From: JACRCG01 sp964524835
GTDB taxonomy: Bacteria; Desulfobacterota; Desulfuromonadia; Geobacterales; Pseudopelobacteraceae
Length of the DNA: 64,000 bases
NCBI GenBank assembly: GCA_964524835.1
Contig: CAZGEG010000016.1
Coordinates: 1-64,000, forward strand
Direction of reading: 5' to 3'
This document shows, piece after piece, positions 17,301 to 25,597 of this stretch; position 1 is the first letter of the stretch; every line of letters begins with the position of its first letter. The position numbers were made by a program, and so were the translations under genes. The notes beneath the pieces were generated by a model. The model was not told where the DNA came from. It ran no database searches and saw only the letters and a program-made list of their open reading frames with translations.

Positions 17301-18374
17301 TTACGCAAGCTCCGGTAATACGGAAGTAATCGCAGTAAATAACTCGTCCAGATCTGCTCGCGTCATGTCACCCATATGAGCGATGCGGAAGGTTACTCCC
17401 TTTATCTTGCCGTAGCCGTCGTCGAACGCAAAGCCGGCTTGATCCAGCTTCTTTTTCAATGCGGACAGATCAATCCCGCGGCTGTTGTGACTGCAGGTCA
17501 ACGTCTGTGAACGATACGGCACAGCCGGAAATAATTCAAAACCGCGATCCGTCAGCCAGCCGCGCACATACCCGGCGAGGTCGCTGTGGCGCTCCCAGCG
17601 GTTCTCCAGCCCCTCCGCAAACATCCGCTGCAGCTGGCAATCAAGCGCATAGATCAGGGAGATACAGGGGGTAGACGGAGTATTGTTCTTGGCATCGTTG
17701 GCGGCAAATTCCATGAAATCGAAATAGTAGCCGCGCCCCTCCATGCCGGCAGCCCGCTGGAGCGCCTTTTCGCTGGCGGTAAAGACAGCAAGGCCGGGCG
17801 GCAGGGCGATGGCCTTCTGCACACCGAAGATGCAGCTGTCGATGCCGAGTTCAGCAACCGGGATCTTGAGGGCGCTCATTGACGAAACCGTGTCGACAAT
17901 AAACATGACCTCAGGAAATTTCCGCATGACCTCCGCGATTTCAGGCAGAGGGGACATGACTCCCGTGGAGGTTTCGTTGTGGATCATGGTCATGCTGTCA
18001 TATTTTCCGGTCGCAAGGGCTCTTTCAACAGCTTCGGGGGTAACCGGAGCACCCCAGTCAAATCGGATTGCGTCAGCCTGTTTGCCGCAACGCAGCGTCA
18101 CATCGTGCCATTTGTCAGAAAAGGCGCCGTTGCAGAAATTGGCGCAGCGACTTCCGACCAGATTGCGGATCGCCCCCTCCATGACACCAAATGCGCTGGC
18201 AGTCGCCAGAAAAACCCTGTCTTCCGTGAACAACAGTTTTTTCAAAGCGGAGGTGACCCGGCCATGCAGCTCCGCGTATTCTTTCATCCGATGACCGATC
18301 ATAGGAGAGGACATGGCCTTAAGGATGTCGGGATGTACCTCAACCGGACCGGGAATAAACAGTTTTTTGTGCAT
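17301..18374 (-). CDS. Class V aminotransferase (alanine-glyoxylate/serine-pyruvate type)
   Basis: A 357-residue PLP-dependent enzyme of the AGT/SPT family. The start MHKKLFIPGPVEV matches the family N-terminus (FIPGPV...). PLP is held by the lysine in FGVQKAIALPPG (about residue 192); the FIVDTVSSMSA segment carries the pyridine-binding Asp, and IHNETSTG is typical. Substrate pairs in the family include alanine/glyoxylate, serine/pyruvate and serine/glyoxylate; which applies here is unknown. A good promoter lies upstream. Confidence 0.88.
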   Translation of the reverse strand: MHKKLFIPGPVEVHPDILKAMSSPMIGHRMKEYAELHGRVTSALKKLLFTEDRVFLATASAFGVMEGAIRNLVGSRCANFCNGAFSDKWHDVTLRCGKQADAIRFDWGAPVTPEAVERALATGKYDSMTMIHNETSTGVMSPLPEIAEVMRKFPEVMFIVDTVSSMSALKIPVAELGIDSCIFGVQKAIALPPGLAVFTASEKALQRAAGMEGRGYYFDFMEFAANDAKNNTPSTPCISLIYALDCQLQRMFAEGLENRWERHSDLAGYVRGWLTDRGFELFPAVPYRSQTLTCSHNSRGIDLSALKKKLDQAGFAFDDGYGKIKGVTFRIAHMGDMTRADLDELFTAITSVLPELA

Positions 18375-18422
18375 TGCACGAGTCTCCGTTACAGGAAAAT
18401 AGTGGTTAGTCAGCAACTTGTA

Positions 18423-18451
18423 AGGCTAGCAAAAGGGGGGGATAAAGTCAA
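18423..18451 (-). promoter_or_regulatory. Sigma-70 promoter of the class V aminotransferase
   Basis: On the minus strand TTGACT-N17-TAGCCT, about 50-75 bases upstream of the start at 18374. Confidence 0.6.
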
Positions 18452-18513
18452 GATTCAGCGAGCCGGTCCCCAATAGAGCGAGACGGCAGCAGCTGAACGG
18501 TACATATTTGCAA

Positions 18514-18542
18514 TTGACGGTAGCATTCTCAGTCTGTATAGT
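18514..18542 (+). promoter_or_regulatory. Sigma-70 promoter of the dodecahaem cytochrome
   Basis: TTGACG-N17-TATAGT, 43 bp before the start codon; near-consensus boxes with ideal spacing. Confidence 0.72.
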
Positions 18543-18585
18543 TGCGCGCTTAAGTAACACTTTACCTGTATGAGGAGCGGTCCCT

Positions 18586-19617
18586 ATGCTGAAACGAATT
18601 TTATTGTTAACCATTGCAGTATCTGTATGCATGCTTTCAGTTATCTGCGCCGGTGCGGCCGAAACAAAGGACATCAAATTCAGTTTCAAAAACGCCGATC
18701 CGGTCGTGTTCAGTCACGAATTGCACCTGAAAAAATATAATAACAATTGCAGAATGTGCCACGATGCAATTTTCAACTTGAGAAACAAAAAACGCTACAC
18801 CATGGCGGAAATGGAGAAAACCAAGTCCTGCGGTGCATGCCATAGTGGAGTGAGGGCATTCAGTGTCGCCACCGAAAAAGATTGTTCCCGCTGCCACGCC
18901 GGCAAGCCGCGAGATGTCCAATACGCGATAAAAGGACTCGGCACCGCCACATTCAGCCATTCTTCACACATTGCCAAGACTGGCGGAGCCTGCAAAGGGT
19001 GCCATAACGGCAAAGTCATATCCGGCAAGGAAAAAGCGGTGACCATGGCGGAAATGGAGAAAGGACGCACCTGCGGCTCATGTCACAACGGTAAACGCGC
19101 TTTCGCCGTAACGGCAAATTGCGACCGCTGCCACAAGGGACTCAAACCAAAAGAAATCACTTTCAACCTGAAAGGGGTCACTCCGGCCACGTTCAGCCAC
19201 TCATTCCACACCCAGGCGTACGGCTGCAAAGATTGCCACACCAAAACTTTCCCTTACAAAACCGTTGTCGGCAAAGCGACCATGAATGATATGGTCAAGG
19301 GTAAATCCTGTGGTGTCTGCCACAACGGCAAGGATGCCTTCGCGTCATCAGGTGATTGCGACAAATGTCACAAAGGGATGAAACCGGGTAAAATCACTTT
19401 TAAAACTTCGGGCGGCGAGGCTACGTTCAGCCATGAGTTCCATACCCAGTCATACAAATGTGCGGATTGCCACACCAAGATTTTCCCTTTCAAGGCCGGC
19501 GTCCTGAAGGCATCGATGAGCGACATGGAGGGCGGCAAATCCTGCGGAGCCTGCCACAATAAGGGCAGGGATGCCTTCTCTGTACAGGACGATTGCGGGA
19601 AATGCCACAAGATGTAG
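18586..19617 (+). CDS. Twelve-haem c7-type polymer cytochrome
   Basis: A 343-residue exported c-type cytochrome with twelve CxxCH sites. After a signal peptide (1-25) four homologous triheme modules follow, beginning near residues 41, 122, 202 and 280. Each has FSHxxH, a first CxxCH, a MAEMEK/MxDM-like segment, a central SCGACH/TCGSCH/SCGVCH and a last DCxxCH. This is the c7 polymer (nanowire-type) architecture known from Geobacter, where four c7 domains form an elongated periplasmic haem chain. The gene has its own promoter and terminator. It likely shuttles electrons across the periplasm together with the PpcA-like monomer encoded next. Confidence 0.92.
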   Translation: MLKRILLLTIAVSVCMLSVICAGAAETKDIKFSFKNADPVVFSHELHLKKYNNNCRMCHDAIFNLRNKKRYTMAEMEKTKSCGACHSGVRAFSVATEKDCSRCHAGKPRDVQYAIKGLGTATFSHSSHIAKTGGACKGCHNGKVISGKEKAVTMAEMEKGRTCGSCHNGKRAFAVTANCDRCHKGLKPKEITFNLKGVTPATFSHSFHTQAYGCKDCHTKTFPYKTVVGKATMNDMVKGKSCGVCHNGKDAFASSGDCDKCHKGMKPGKITFKTSGGEATFSHEFHTQSYKCADCHTKIFPFKAGVLKASMSDMEGGKSCGACHNKGRDAFSVQDDCGKCHKM

Positions 19618-19660
19618 GTTCAACGGTGAACGCTGAGTGTCACGACAGATAGTTTCAGAT

Positions 19661-19700
19661 AAAAGAGAGGTGACAGGAATGGTCTGGCACCTCTCTTTTT
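19661..19700 (+). terminator. Rho-independent terminator of the dodecahaem cytochrome
   Basis: A 12-bp stem AAAAGAGAGGTG/CACCTCTCTTTT around a 15-nt loop, ending in a T-run. Confidence 0.88.
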
Positions 19701-19812
19701 ATACAGTCATCAGGCCTCCGGCGTTTTTGAAACAGTTCATAAAATAGTCCGGCAGCGAAACCGTATATACCCGGACAAGCTGCCGTTTTTCCTGGTTTTT
19801 TGCAAATAAGCT

Positions 19813-19842
19813 TTGACGGTGTCTTGTTCAGGGTGTTATGTT
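19813..19842 (+). promoter_or_regulatory. Sigma-70 promoter of the PpcA-like cytochrome
   Basis: TTGACG-N18-TATGTT, about 70 bp before the start codon. Confidence 0.55.
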
Positions 19843-19913
19843 AGTCGCAAAAATACAGGCATACCATCCTGATTACTGCGCAATGCGCAGAAATACCAAA
19901 ACCGCAAGGAGAC

Positions 19914-20186
19914 ATGAACATGAAGAAGATGATCGTTGCAGTCCTGACAGTAACCGTTTTTGCCGGATCAGCATTTGCCGCTGATGTGATGGAGATGAAA
20001 AAAGGGGTGACCTTCAAACACAAGGCTCATGGCGAAGCTCTGAAGGACTGCACCAAGTGCCATGATAAAGCCGATGGCGGAAAAATAGCCGGTTTCGGCA
20101 AGGATATTGCCCACAAGACTTGCAAGGATTGCCACAGTGAAATGAAGAAGGGTCCTACAAACTGTAAAGGCTGCCACACCAAATAG
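19914..20186 (+). CDS. PpcA-family periplasmic triheme cytochrome c7
   Basis: A 90-residue preprotein: signal peptide (1-22, AFAAD cut) and a mature domain of about 68 residues with three haem sites CTKCH, CKDCH and CKGCH and the axial histidine region FKHKAHGEALKDC. Spacing and residues such as GKIAGFGKDIAHKTCKDCH and MKKGPTNCKGCH closely follow the Geobacter PpcA-E family, the abundant carriers that move electrons from inner-membrane quinol oxidases to outer-membrane conduits. The start has AAGGAG; a second in-frame ATG lies two codons later. Which PpcA-E paralogue this is cannot be told by eye. Confidence 0.94.
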   Translation: MNMKKMIVAVLTVTVFAGSAFAADVMEMKKGVTFKHKAHGEALKDCTKCHDKADGGKIAGFGKDIAHKTCKDCHSEMKKGPTNCKGCHTK

Positions 20187-20192
20187 CATCCC

Positions 20193-20232
20193 TGGTCCTG
20201 CGGGGACGGAGCAGTCCGCCTCCGCAGGACCA
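20193..20232. terminator. Hairpin after the PpcA-like gene
   Basis: TGGTCCTGCGG pairs with CCGCAGGACCA around a 17-nt loop, 6 bp after the stop codon. No T-run follows, so it may stabilise the mRNA or end it only weakly. Confidence 0.5.
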
Positions 20233-20378
20233 AAACCTGAAGTAAATAGTACGGATATCAAATGTCTATAGTTTACCTAAGCCATCTTCCGCTCTCCCCT
20301 CAGAATACGCTAAAATACATCGCTTGGTCCATGCCGGAATGGTTTACCTGTCACAAGCAGAGTTGTTGAGGAGCTGAA

Positions 20379-20609
20379 ATGTCTCGCAAACAAGGAATCG
20401 CACTGGCTGTCATTGCCTTCTCAGTCTACATAATCGGCGGGATCGGTTGTTTCAGCGGTGTTGCGCTGATTGTCATGATGAAGGGGCGTGATCTGTGGGG
20501 ATGGGGTGACGGACGCACCATCGGGTATCTGTTTTTCTTCGTTGGAATTGCTCTGTCAATTCTCGGGGTCCTCTTTATGCGCATCTTCCGAAACCGCGGA
20601 TTCACCTGA
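20379..20609 (+). CDS. Small two-helix membrane protein
   Basis: A 76-residue protein with two transmembrane helices (about 7-34 and 47-69) joined by a short charged loop (GRDLWGWGDGRT). The ATG follows GAGGAGC at good spacing. I do not recognise a family. It sits between cytochrome genes, but no link to them is shown by the sequence. Confidence 0.65.
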   Translation: MSRKQGIALAVIAFSVYIIGGIGCFSGVALIVMMKGRDLWGWGDGRTIGYLFFFVGIALSILGVLFMRIFRNRGFT

Positions 20610-21036
20610 CTTTACCTTTTTGTCAATACCCTTCCCATCTGCATAACCGTGCTACAGTGCGCTCCGTAATTTGATGCTCCGTTACTCACCCGCTTGAGGA
20701 CCCCTCAGCTGTCAATGGTCACTCCCCCTTAGTAAGGAATGCCCCTACTGAAACCCCGCCTTCACCCTTTCATCCATAGCGCCTTGCTGCAATCCGGAGT
20801 TGTTCAAGTACTAGCGGCATCTCCTGTTCACAACCAGACCAGCATTTTGTCTGCAATTTTTCTGATCATACCTTCCTGCTCATGGGCTCTCCCTCATATC
20901 TGTCCCGCTCAAGCTGTATACTGTATTCAATTTTATTGCTATTCTGAACGCTCTTGGTGTATACCCGAACGGATTGTGGGACTTTCCCGGCAGTGTCTCA
21001 ACGCTCCTCAGCAATGCGGCTTTAAAGGGTTACGAT
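20610..21036. other. Non-coding stretch
   Basis: About 430 bp with no gene I can support. An open frame running through it (20739-21284) is proline/cysteine-rich with no ribosome site and looks fortuitous. No strong promoter or hairpin was recognised. Confidence 0.4.
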
Positions 21037-21354
21037 ATGCAGAGATGCTCAACAGGATGCAGACTGCTACTTATTGCACCGGCGCTATTCATAATGCTGC
21101 AGGTGGCTCTTGCACTCCACCACCATCATTTTCAATCCTTCCACGACGACAAAGACTCCCTGCACGCATTTCCCAAAGCCTTTTACCCCGCCCATATCAA
21201 GCCGGATACATTGTTCAGGCTCGCGTCGGCTGCTCTGCTATCCGAGCCTTCCGGCTTTTGGCTTCGCATCCAGGACAGTCCTGAGGCGGCGGTCACACCC
21301 CTTCTCGCCGACCCCCCGCAGAGCCGGGCTCCACCATTGACCCTGTTTTCCTGA
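21037..21354 (+). CDS. Small exported histidine-containing protein
   Basis: A possible 105-residue protein starting at ATG 21037 behind AAAGGG. It opens with a signal peptide or anchor (RLLLIAPALFIMLQVALA) followed by LHHHHFQSFHDD, a metal-binding-looking histidine cluster, and ends in a Pro-rich tail (PPQSRAPPLT). The layout is reminiscent of small DUF2946-like proteins found beside metal efflux or receptor genes, but no such gene is visible here. The CbcL-like gene follows 98 bp later. Existence is moderately supported; function unknown. Confidence 0.4.
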   Translation: MQRCSTGCRLLLIAPALFIMLQVALALHHHHFQSFHDDKDSLHAFPKAFYPAHIKPDTLFRLASAALLSEPSGFWLRIQDSPEAAVTPLLADPPQSRAPPLTLFS

Positions 21355-21452
21355 TGATCAGCTGCTGCTTTGCATTCAAGCCATATGTCTCAGACAGCTT
21401 TGGCAGCCCAAGTTTTGATAAGCACATACTTTAACCCTGGAGGATTCAGTCC

Positions 21453-23309
21453 ATGTCTTCACATTTATTCAGATTCATAACCCTGCTGTTCCTGATAGCT
21501 GCCTGTGCTCTCCCCGCACATGCAGAACAGGGAATGGCCATTGATCCGGCCACCTGCCTGGGGTGCCACAGCAACAGGATGTCCATTCATGATTTTGCGG
21601 CGTCTGTACATGGCAAAAATGCCTGTACCAGCTGCCACGTGGACATCACCGATCTCGCCAAACACATGAGAAAGGAGCTCAAGGCCCAGAAAGTACAGTG
21701 CGAGCGGTGCCACAAAAAACAGAACTCCGAGCACTACGCCAGTGTACACGCCGAAAAAGGGGTGACGTGCGCCCAATGCCACACTGATATCCATACCCAC
21801 AACTACTGGAAGAATAACAAGCGGATTGCGGTTGCCAAATGCGTCCAGTGCCATGACAAGGAAGCGATCTACCAGAAGTCGGTTCACGGCAAGGGAGTTG
21901 CAGCCGGCAACATGGATTCGGCCGCCTGCCATGACTGCCATAACCTCCACGCCATCGATAAACTGGCCGGTGCAAAGGACCACAAGGGCCGGGAGTTCCA
22001 CACCAAAGTCTGCATGAAGTGCCACAGCGACCAGAAAATGATGGACAGGAACAAAGTCACCAATGTCGCAGTAAAATCATACATGGAGAGTTATCACGGC
22101 AAGAACTACCGTCTCGGATTCCCGGAAAAAGTCGCCGGTTGTGCCGATTGCCACACCGCACACTCGGTTTTGCCGAAGTCTGACCCGCAATCCAGCATCA
22201 ACCCGGCAAATCTGGTTACTCAGTGTGCTATGTGTCACCCCAAGGCGACACCGCTCTTCGCCAAATTTTATTCCCACGGCGAGATGACCGATCGCCACAA
22301 GTATCCGATACTGTTCTACACCTTTATAGCCATGACCGGACTGCTGCTCTCCACCTTTGCCGTCTTCTGGATTCACACCCTGCTCTGGATGTTCCGCGGC
22401 TTTGTCGAGAACCGGGAGAAGGCGGACATGCTGCAAGCAGGTACGCACCATCATGTCATTCCGGATGCCCACAAACAGTACCGCCGCTTCAACCGGCTGC
22501 ACATCTTCCTGCATATTCTGGTCATCACCAGCTTCCTGCTGCTGTCACTGACCGGTCTTCCGCTCAAGTTCAATACCCAGGCGTGGGCTATTGCGCTGAT
22601 GAATATGTACGGCGGCGCAGCTAACGCTGCCCTGCTGCATCGCGTTGGCGCGGTTATCACATTCGTCTATTTCGGTATTGCAATCGCGATGAGCATCAAC
22701 TTCCTCTTTATCAGAAAAGATATCAAAGGCAATCCGATTCAGCGTCTTTTCGGCCCTGATTCACTCTGCTTCAACCTGCGCGACATCAAGGATGTGTTCT
22801 TCATGGTCAGATGGTTCTTCTTCAAGGGGCCGAAACCGACCTTCGAACGTTGGACCTACTGGGAAAAATTCGACTTTGTTGCGGTCTTCTGGGGTATGTT
22901 CGCCATCGGCGGATCGGGCCTGATGCTCTGGTTCCCTGAATTTTTCGGCCTGTTCCTGCCGGGATGGGCGTTCAACGTTGCCACCATCGTCCACTCCGAC
23001 GAGGCGCTGCTGGCTACCGGCTTCATCTTCTCGGTCCACTTCTTTAACACCCACGGACGTCCCGAGAAGTTCCCGATGGACTTCGTAATTTTCAATGGCC
23101 AGATCGGCAAGGAAGAAATGCTCGAAGAACGCGGCGACCAGTGGAAACGCTACGAGGAGGAGGGCATAACCGAGCAGTTTGCCTGCAAGCGGACCAGCGG
23201 CGTAGTTTACGACTTCCTGGTCAAGGGCTTCGGATTCACCGCCCTCTTCATCGGCATCGGTCTGCTGCTGCTGATGATTCTGGCCTTCCTGGGAGGCGGC
23301 GGCCACTGA
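21453..23309 (+). CDS. cbcL: CbcL-like fused multihaem c / membrane b cytochrome
   Basis: A 618-residue protein. After a signal peptide (1-24) a periplasmic domain (about 25-265) carries nine CxxCH sites: CLGCH, CTSCH, CERCH, CAQCH, CVQCH, CHDCH, CMKCH, CADCH, CAMCH. The C-terminal half has six transmembrane helices with paired histidines of a di-haem cytochrome b (HydB/FdnI-like), for example RLHIFLHILV and EALLATGFIFSVHFF. This is the architecture of Geobacter CbcL, the inner-membrane quinol oxidase needed for low-potential acceptors. The start has GGAGG. A very strong terminator follows, so it is monocistronic. Confidence 0.87.
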   Translation: MSSHLFRFITLLFLIAACALPAHAEQGMAIDPATCLGCHSNRMSIHDFAASVHGKNACTSCHVDITDLAKHMRKELKAQKVQCERCHKKQNSEHYASVHAEKGVTCAQCHTDIHTHNYWKNNKRIAVAKCVQCHDKEAIYQKSVHGKGVAAGNMDSAACHDCHNLHAIDKLAGAKDHKGREFHTKVCMKCHSDQKMMDRNKVTNVAVKSYMESYHGKNYRLGFPEKVAGCADCHTAHSVLPKSDPQSSINPANLVTQCAMCHPKATPLFAKFYSHGEMTDRHKYPILFYTFIAMTGLLLSTFAVFWIHTLLWMFRGFVENREKADMLQAGTHHHVIPDAHKQYRRFNRLHIFLHILVITSFLLLSLTGLPLKFNTQAWAIALMNMYGGAANAALLHRVGAVITFVYFGIAIAMSINFLFIRKDIKGNPIQRLFGPDSLCFNLRDIKDVFFMVRWFFFKGPKPTFERWTYWEKFDFVAVFWGMFAIGGSGLMLWFPEFFGLFLPGWAFNVATIVHSDEALLATGFIFSVHFFNTHGRPEKFPMDFVIFNGQIGKEEMLEERGDQWKRYEEEGITEQFACKRTSGVVYDFLVKGFGFTALFIGIGLLLLMILAFLGGGGH

Positions 23310-23339
23310 TGCATAAATATTTTATTTAGTTGAATTTGG

Positions 23340-23366
23340 GGGGGGCGAATCAGCCCCCCTTTTTTT
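23340..23366 (+). terminator. Rho-independent terminator of the cbcL-like gene
   Basis: GGGGGGC/GCCCCCC stem with GAATCA loop and seven T residues. Confidence 0.93.
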
Positions 23367-23690
23367 GTGTACGGCTGGAGGGATGAATGGTCGCTGCTCC
23401 GGCCGAAATGCTGGTGACTGGATAACGGAATTTTCCGGTCCCTGAATGCGGGTATTACCGTCCGGCATGTGATCATGAACGGCTAGCGATATCAGAGACG
23501 ACAAGTTGGTAACGGGAAAAGGAACATGGACGTCAGGGATGAAACTTGATTGCGAAGCGTGCTGGCGGTGGGTGCCATATAGGTGAGGGAGGGAGGAGGG
23601 TAAAGCGACCAGGAAATCCTCCATATCAATCGCCTTGTAATTAATTCGTTGCCCGTTTGTACAGACCGCCCATGGTAATTGCCATCTGTT
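23367..23690. other. Non-coding spacer
   Basis: About 320 bp between the convergent cbcL-like and membrane-protein genes. Open frames here lack ribosome sites and look like shadows. I see no hairpin or repeat worth listing. Confidence 0.4.
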
Positions 23691-25574
23691 TCATTTGCCG
23701 GTCTCTGCACCATGCGGAGAGGGACCGGCAGGTCGCTTCTGCCATTTGCTCAAAGCGAGTGACTCAACGGCAGCCGCCATTCCGAATGAAAATACGCTGA
23801 AAACAAGTGGCAGCCCATGGGTTCCGAGCAAATCATAGAGAAACACCTTGATTGCTCCGACAACCGTGACGAGAATAGCTACATTACGGATTTCCTTGTT
23901 CTGCCGCAGATAAGCCCACACGACCAGGGCAATGGCAGCCGCATTGATGAGTACGGACTGACCGCAGCGGAGAGTATCGCGTTGCATCTCCGGGGGGACA
24001 AACTGCAGTGCCTGAAAAAGTCCGATCCTGATCATGAAGAAGCCGGCGGCCAGTCCGCCCAGCAGCAGCAGTACAGCACTCCGGTCGTTGCGGTCAAAGG
24101 CATCGAAAAGAGCGGATTTGACCGGGACAGGCCACCTCCTGCACCATTGATAATGATATATTGATATGGCGGCCATAAGGGCGGCTGGAAGCATGTTAAC
24201 GGGGTCGTCTGCTCCCGCTCCATCACCGCGCAGAGCGAAGACAAGCGCCGCGCAGGCGTAGATGTTCATCAGGTAGGTAGTGGCCCGTAAGCCGCCGTTC
24301 CCCCAGGGACGGGAGACCATCGCCATGGTTATTGCCACCAGCGGGACCACCGGCAATGAAGCGAGAAATGCTCCTGTAGCTGACGGCAGTGACAGTACCA
24401 GCAGGGCTCCTCCGGCAAATGCAAAGGTATTTGTACCCGGCGCCCCTTCAACGTTGCGGCCGTTGAACCAGAACGTAATACCCAGGAGACCGGCGGCACC
24501 GAGAAGGCCGATCACTCCAAGAAGGTTTACGTTCATCTGCCATGCTTCAGCCACGTGGCGGGCAAGCATAAAGACCCAGATAACGTTGAGAGTCGGCAGG
24601 CTGAAGTCGAAACGGGAAATTTTCTGACTGCCGGCGTTTGCGATGCCGAGCAGCGGCATGAGGATAAACGTCAGGAAGAAAACCGCCAGCACCGGCAGAT
24701 ACCAGGCGGGAGCAAGTTCGGGCGAAATGGCCTCTCCCTTGCTCAGCGCAAGGCCCAGCCTGATCCCCCAGAGTTGCAGCATGAGCATGGTTACTACTAG
24801 AACGGACCAGCGCAGCCAGGAGCAGCGCTTCAATCGTGCCGCGAAGTAGCCGAGCACGTTGGCGGTGTAGAGTACCAGTGAGAGATAGGGGAAGAATGGG
24901 TGCGGGTAGTCGATCGCCGCGCCGGCGAAGCACATGCCGAGGACTCCGACCGAAATGGGGACGAAGGCGTTGAAGCGGCGGCTCATGATCGCCATGCCGA
25001 ACCCGGTTGCCATCAGCGTCAGGTACGCCGGCACCAGCGGCAGTGACTGGAAATGCATGTGCGTTTCCACCACGATCGTCGACATGAGCAAAGCACCGCA
25101 GGCGGAATAAACCGGGGCCAGGGGACTTTCCTTTGCATATTTGTACCAACCGTAGGCCATGAGCGCCGCGGCGTATCCCATGCCGAGGCCCGAACCGAGC
25201 AGCTTGTTGACGAAACCGCTGTCGGTGACGGTCCGAAGAACGAGTGCAATAACCATCAGGAAACAGACCGCTGCGAGACGGGGCAATACCGCATTACGGC
25301 TTGCCCAGCCCAGTACCTCTTCCGAAAGTTCAGGCATCTCCTCGTCGGGGAGTTCCTTGGCGATGCGCCTCGGCTTGGAAACCGGGGCAGCTGGGGTCGG
25401 TGCAGTTGATTCGTCACCAATGTGTGAGGCCAGACGGTCCAGCTGCCGTTCCAGCATCTGTATGCGGTTCTCCAGCTCCTTTTCCCGCTTTTCAAGTGTC
25501 TCATCCGCTGTTGGCATCCACATCCCCCCGGCGATAGACATTATTCCAACAAGAGTTATCCTGCAGTGACTCAT
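23691..25574 (-). CDS. Large DUF2339-like polytopic membrane protein
   Basis: A 627-residue protein with an N-terminal coiled coil (about residues 27-52, KREKELENRIQMLERQLDRL), a Pro-rich linker, and then about sixteen hydrophobic helices to the end. This layout (short coiled coil plus many helices) matches DUF2339-type proteins of unknown function. The start is uncertain: ATG at 25574, or an internal ATG at 25517 preceded by GGGGGATG. It lies 23 bp after the NrfD-like gene, so it is probably the last gene of the cytochrome-complex operon, although a membrane-anchored redox role is not shown by any motif. Confidence 0.7.
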   Translation of the reverse strand: MSHCRITLVGIMSIAGGMWMPTADETLEKREKELENRIQMLERQLDRLASHIGDESTAPTPAAPVSKPRRIAKELPDEEMPELSEEVLGWASRNAVLPRLAAVCFLMVIALVLRTVTDSGFVNKLLGSGLGMGYAAALMAYGWYKYAKESPLAPVYSACGALLMSTIVVETHMHFQSLPLVPAYLTLMATGFGMAIMSRRFNAFVPISVGVLGMCFAGAAIDYPHPFFPYLSLVLYTANVLGYFAARLKRCSWLRWSVLVVTMLMLQLWGIRLGLALSKGEAISPELAPAWYLPVLAVFFLTFILMPLLGIANAGSQKISRFDFSLPTLNVIWVFMLARHVAEAWQMNVNLLGVIGLLGAAGLLGITFWFNGRNVEGAPGTNTFAFAGGALLVLSLPSATGAFLASLPVVPLVAITMAMVSRPWGNGGLRATTYLMNIYACAALVFALRGDGAGADDPVNMLPAALMAAISIYHYQWCRRWPVPVKSALFDAFDRNDRSAVLLLLGGLAAGFFMIRIGLFQALQFVPPEMQRDTLRCGQSVLINAAAIALVVWAYLRQNKEIRNVAILVTVVGAIKVFLYDLLGTHGLPLVFSVFSFGMAAAVESLALSKWQKRPAGPSPHGAETGK

Positions 25575-25597
25575 TGGATCAGCTGAGTCTCTGCGCC

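Noticed and set aside
20739..21284. A 181-codon plus-strand frame before the cbcL-like gene
   Set aside because: No Shine-Dalgarno, erratic Cys/Pro/Arg composition, and it overlaps a better-supported small exported frame in another phase.
19700..21452. Search for GEMM-type cyclic dinucleotide riboswitches before the cytochrome genes
   Set aside because: The conserved core of that riboswitch class was not found in any of the leader regions read here.
23322..23713. Short minus-strand frames between the cbcL-like and DUF2339-like genes
   Set aside because: No ribosome sites; one runs through the terminator hairpin of the cbcL-like gene.
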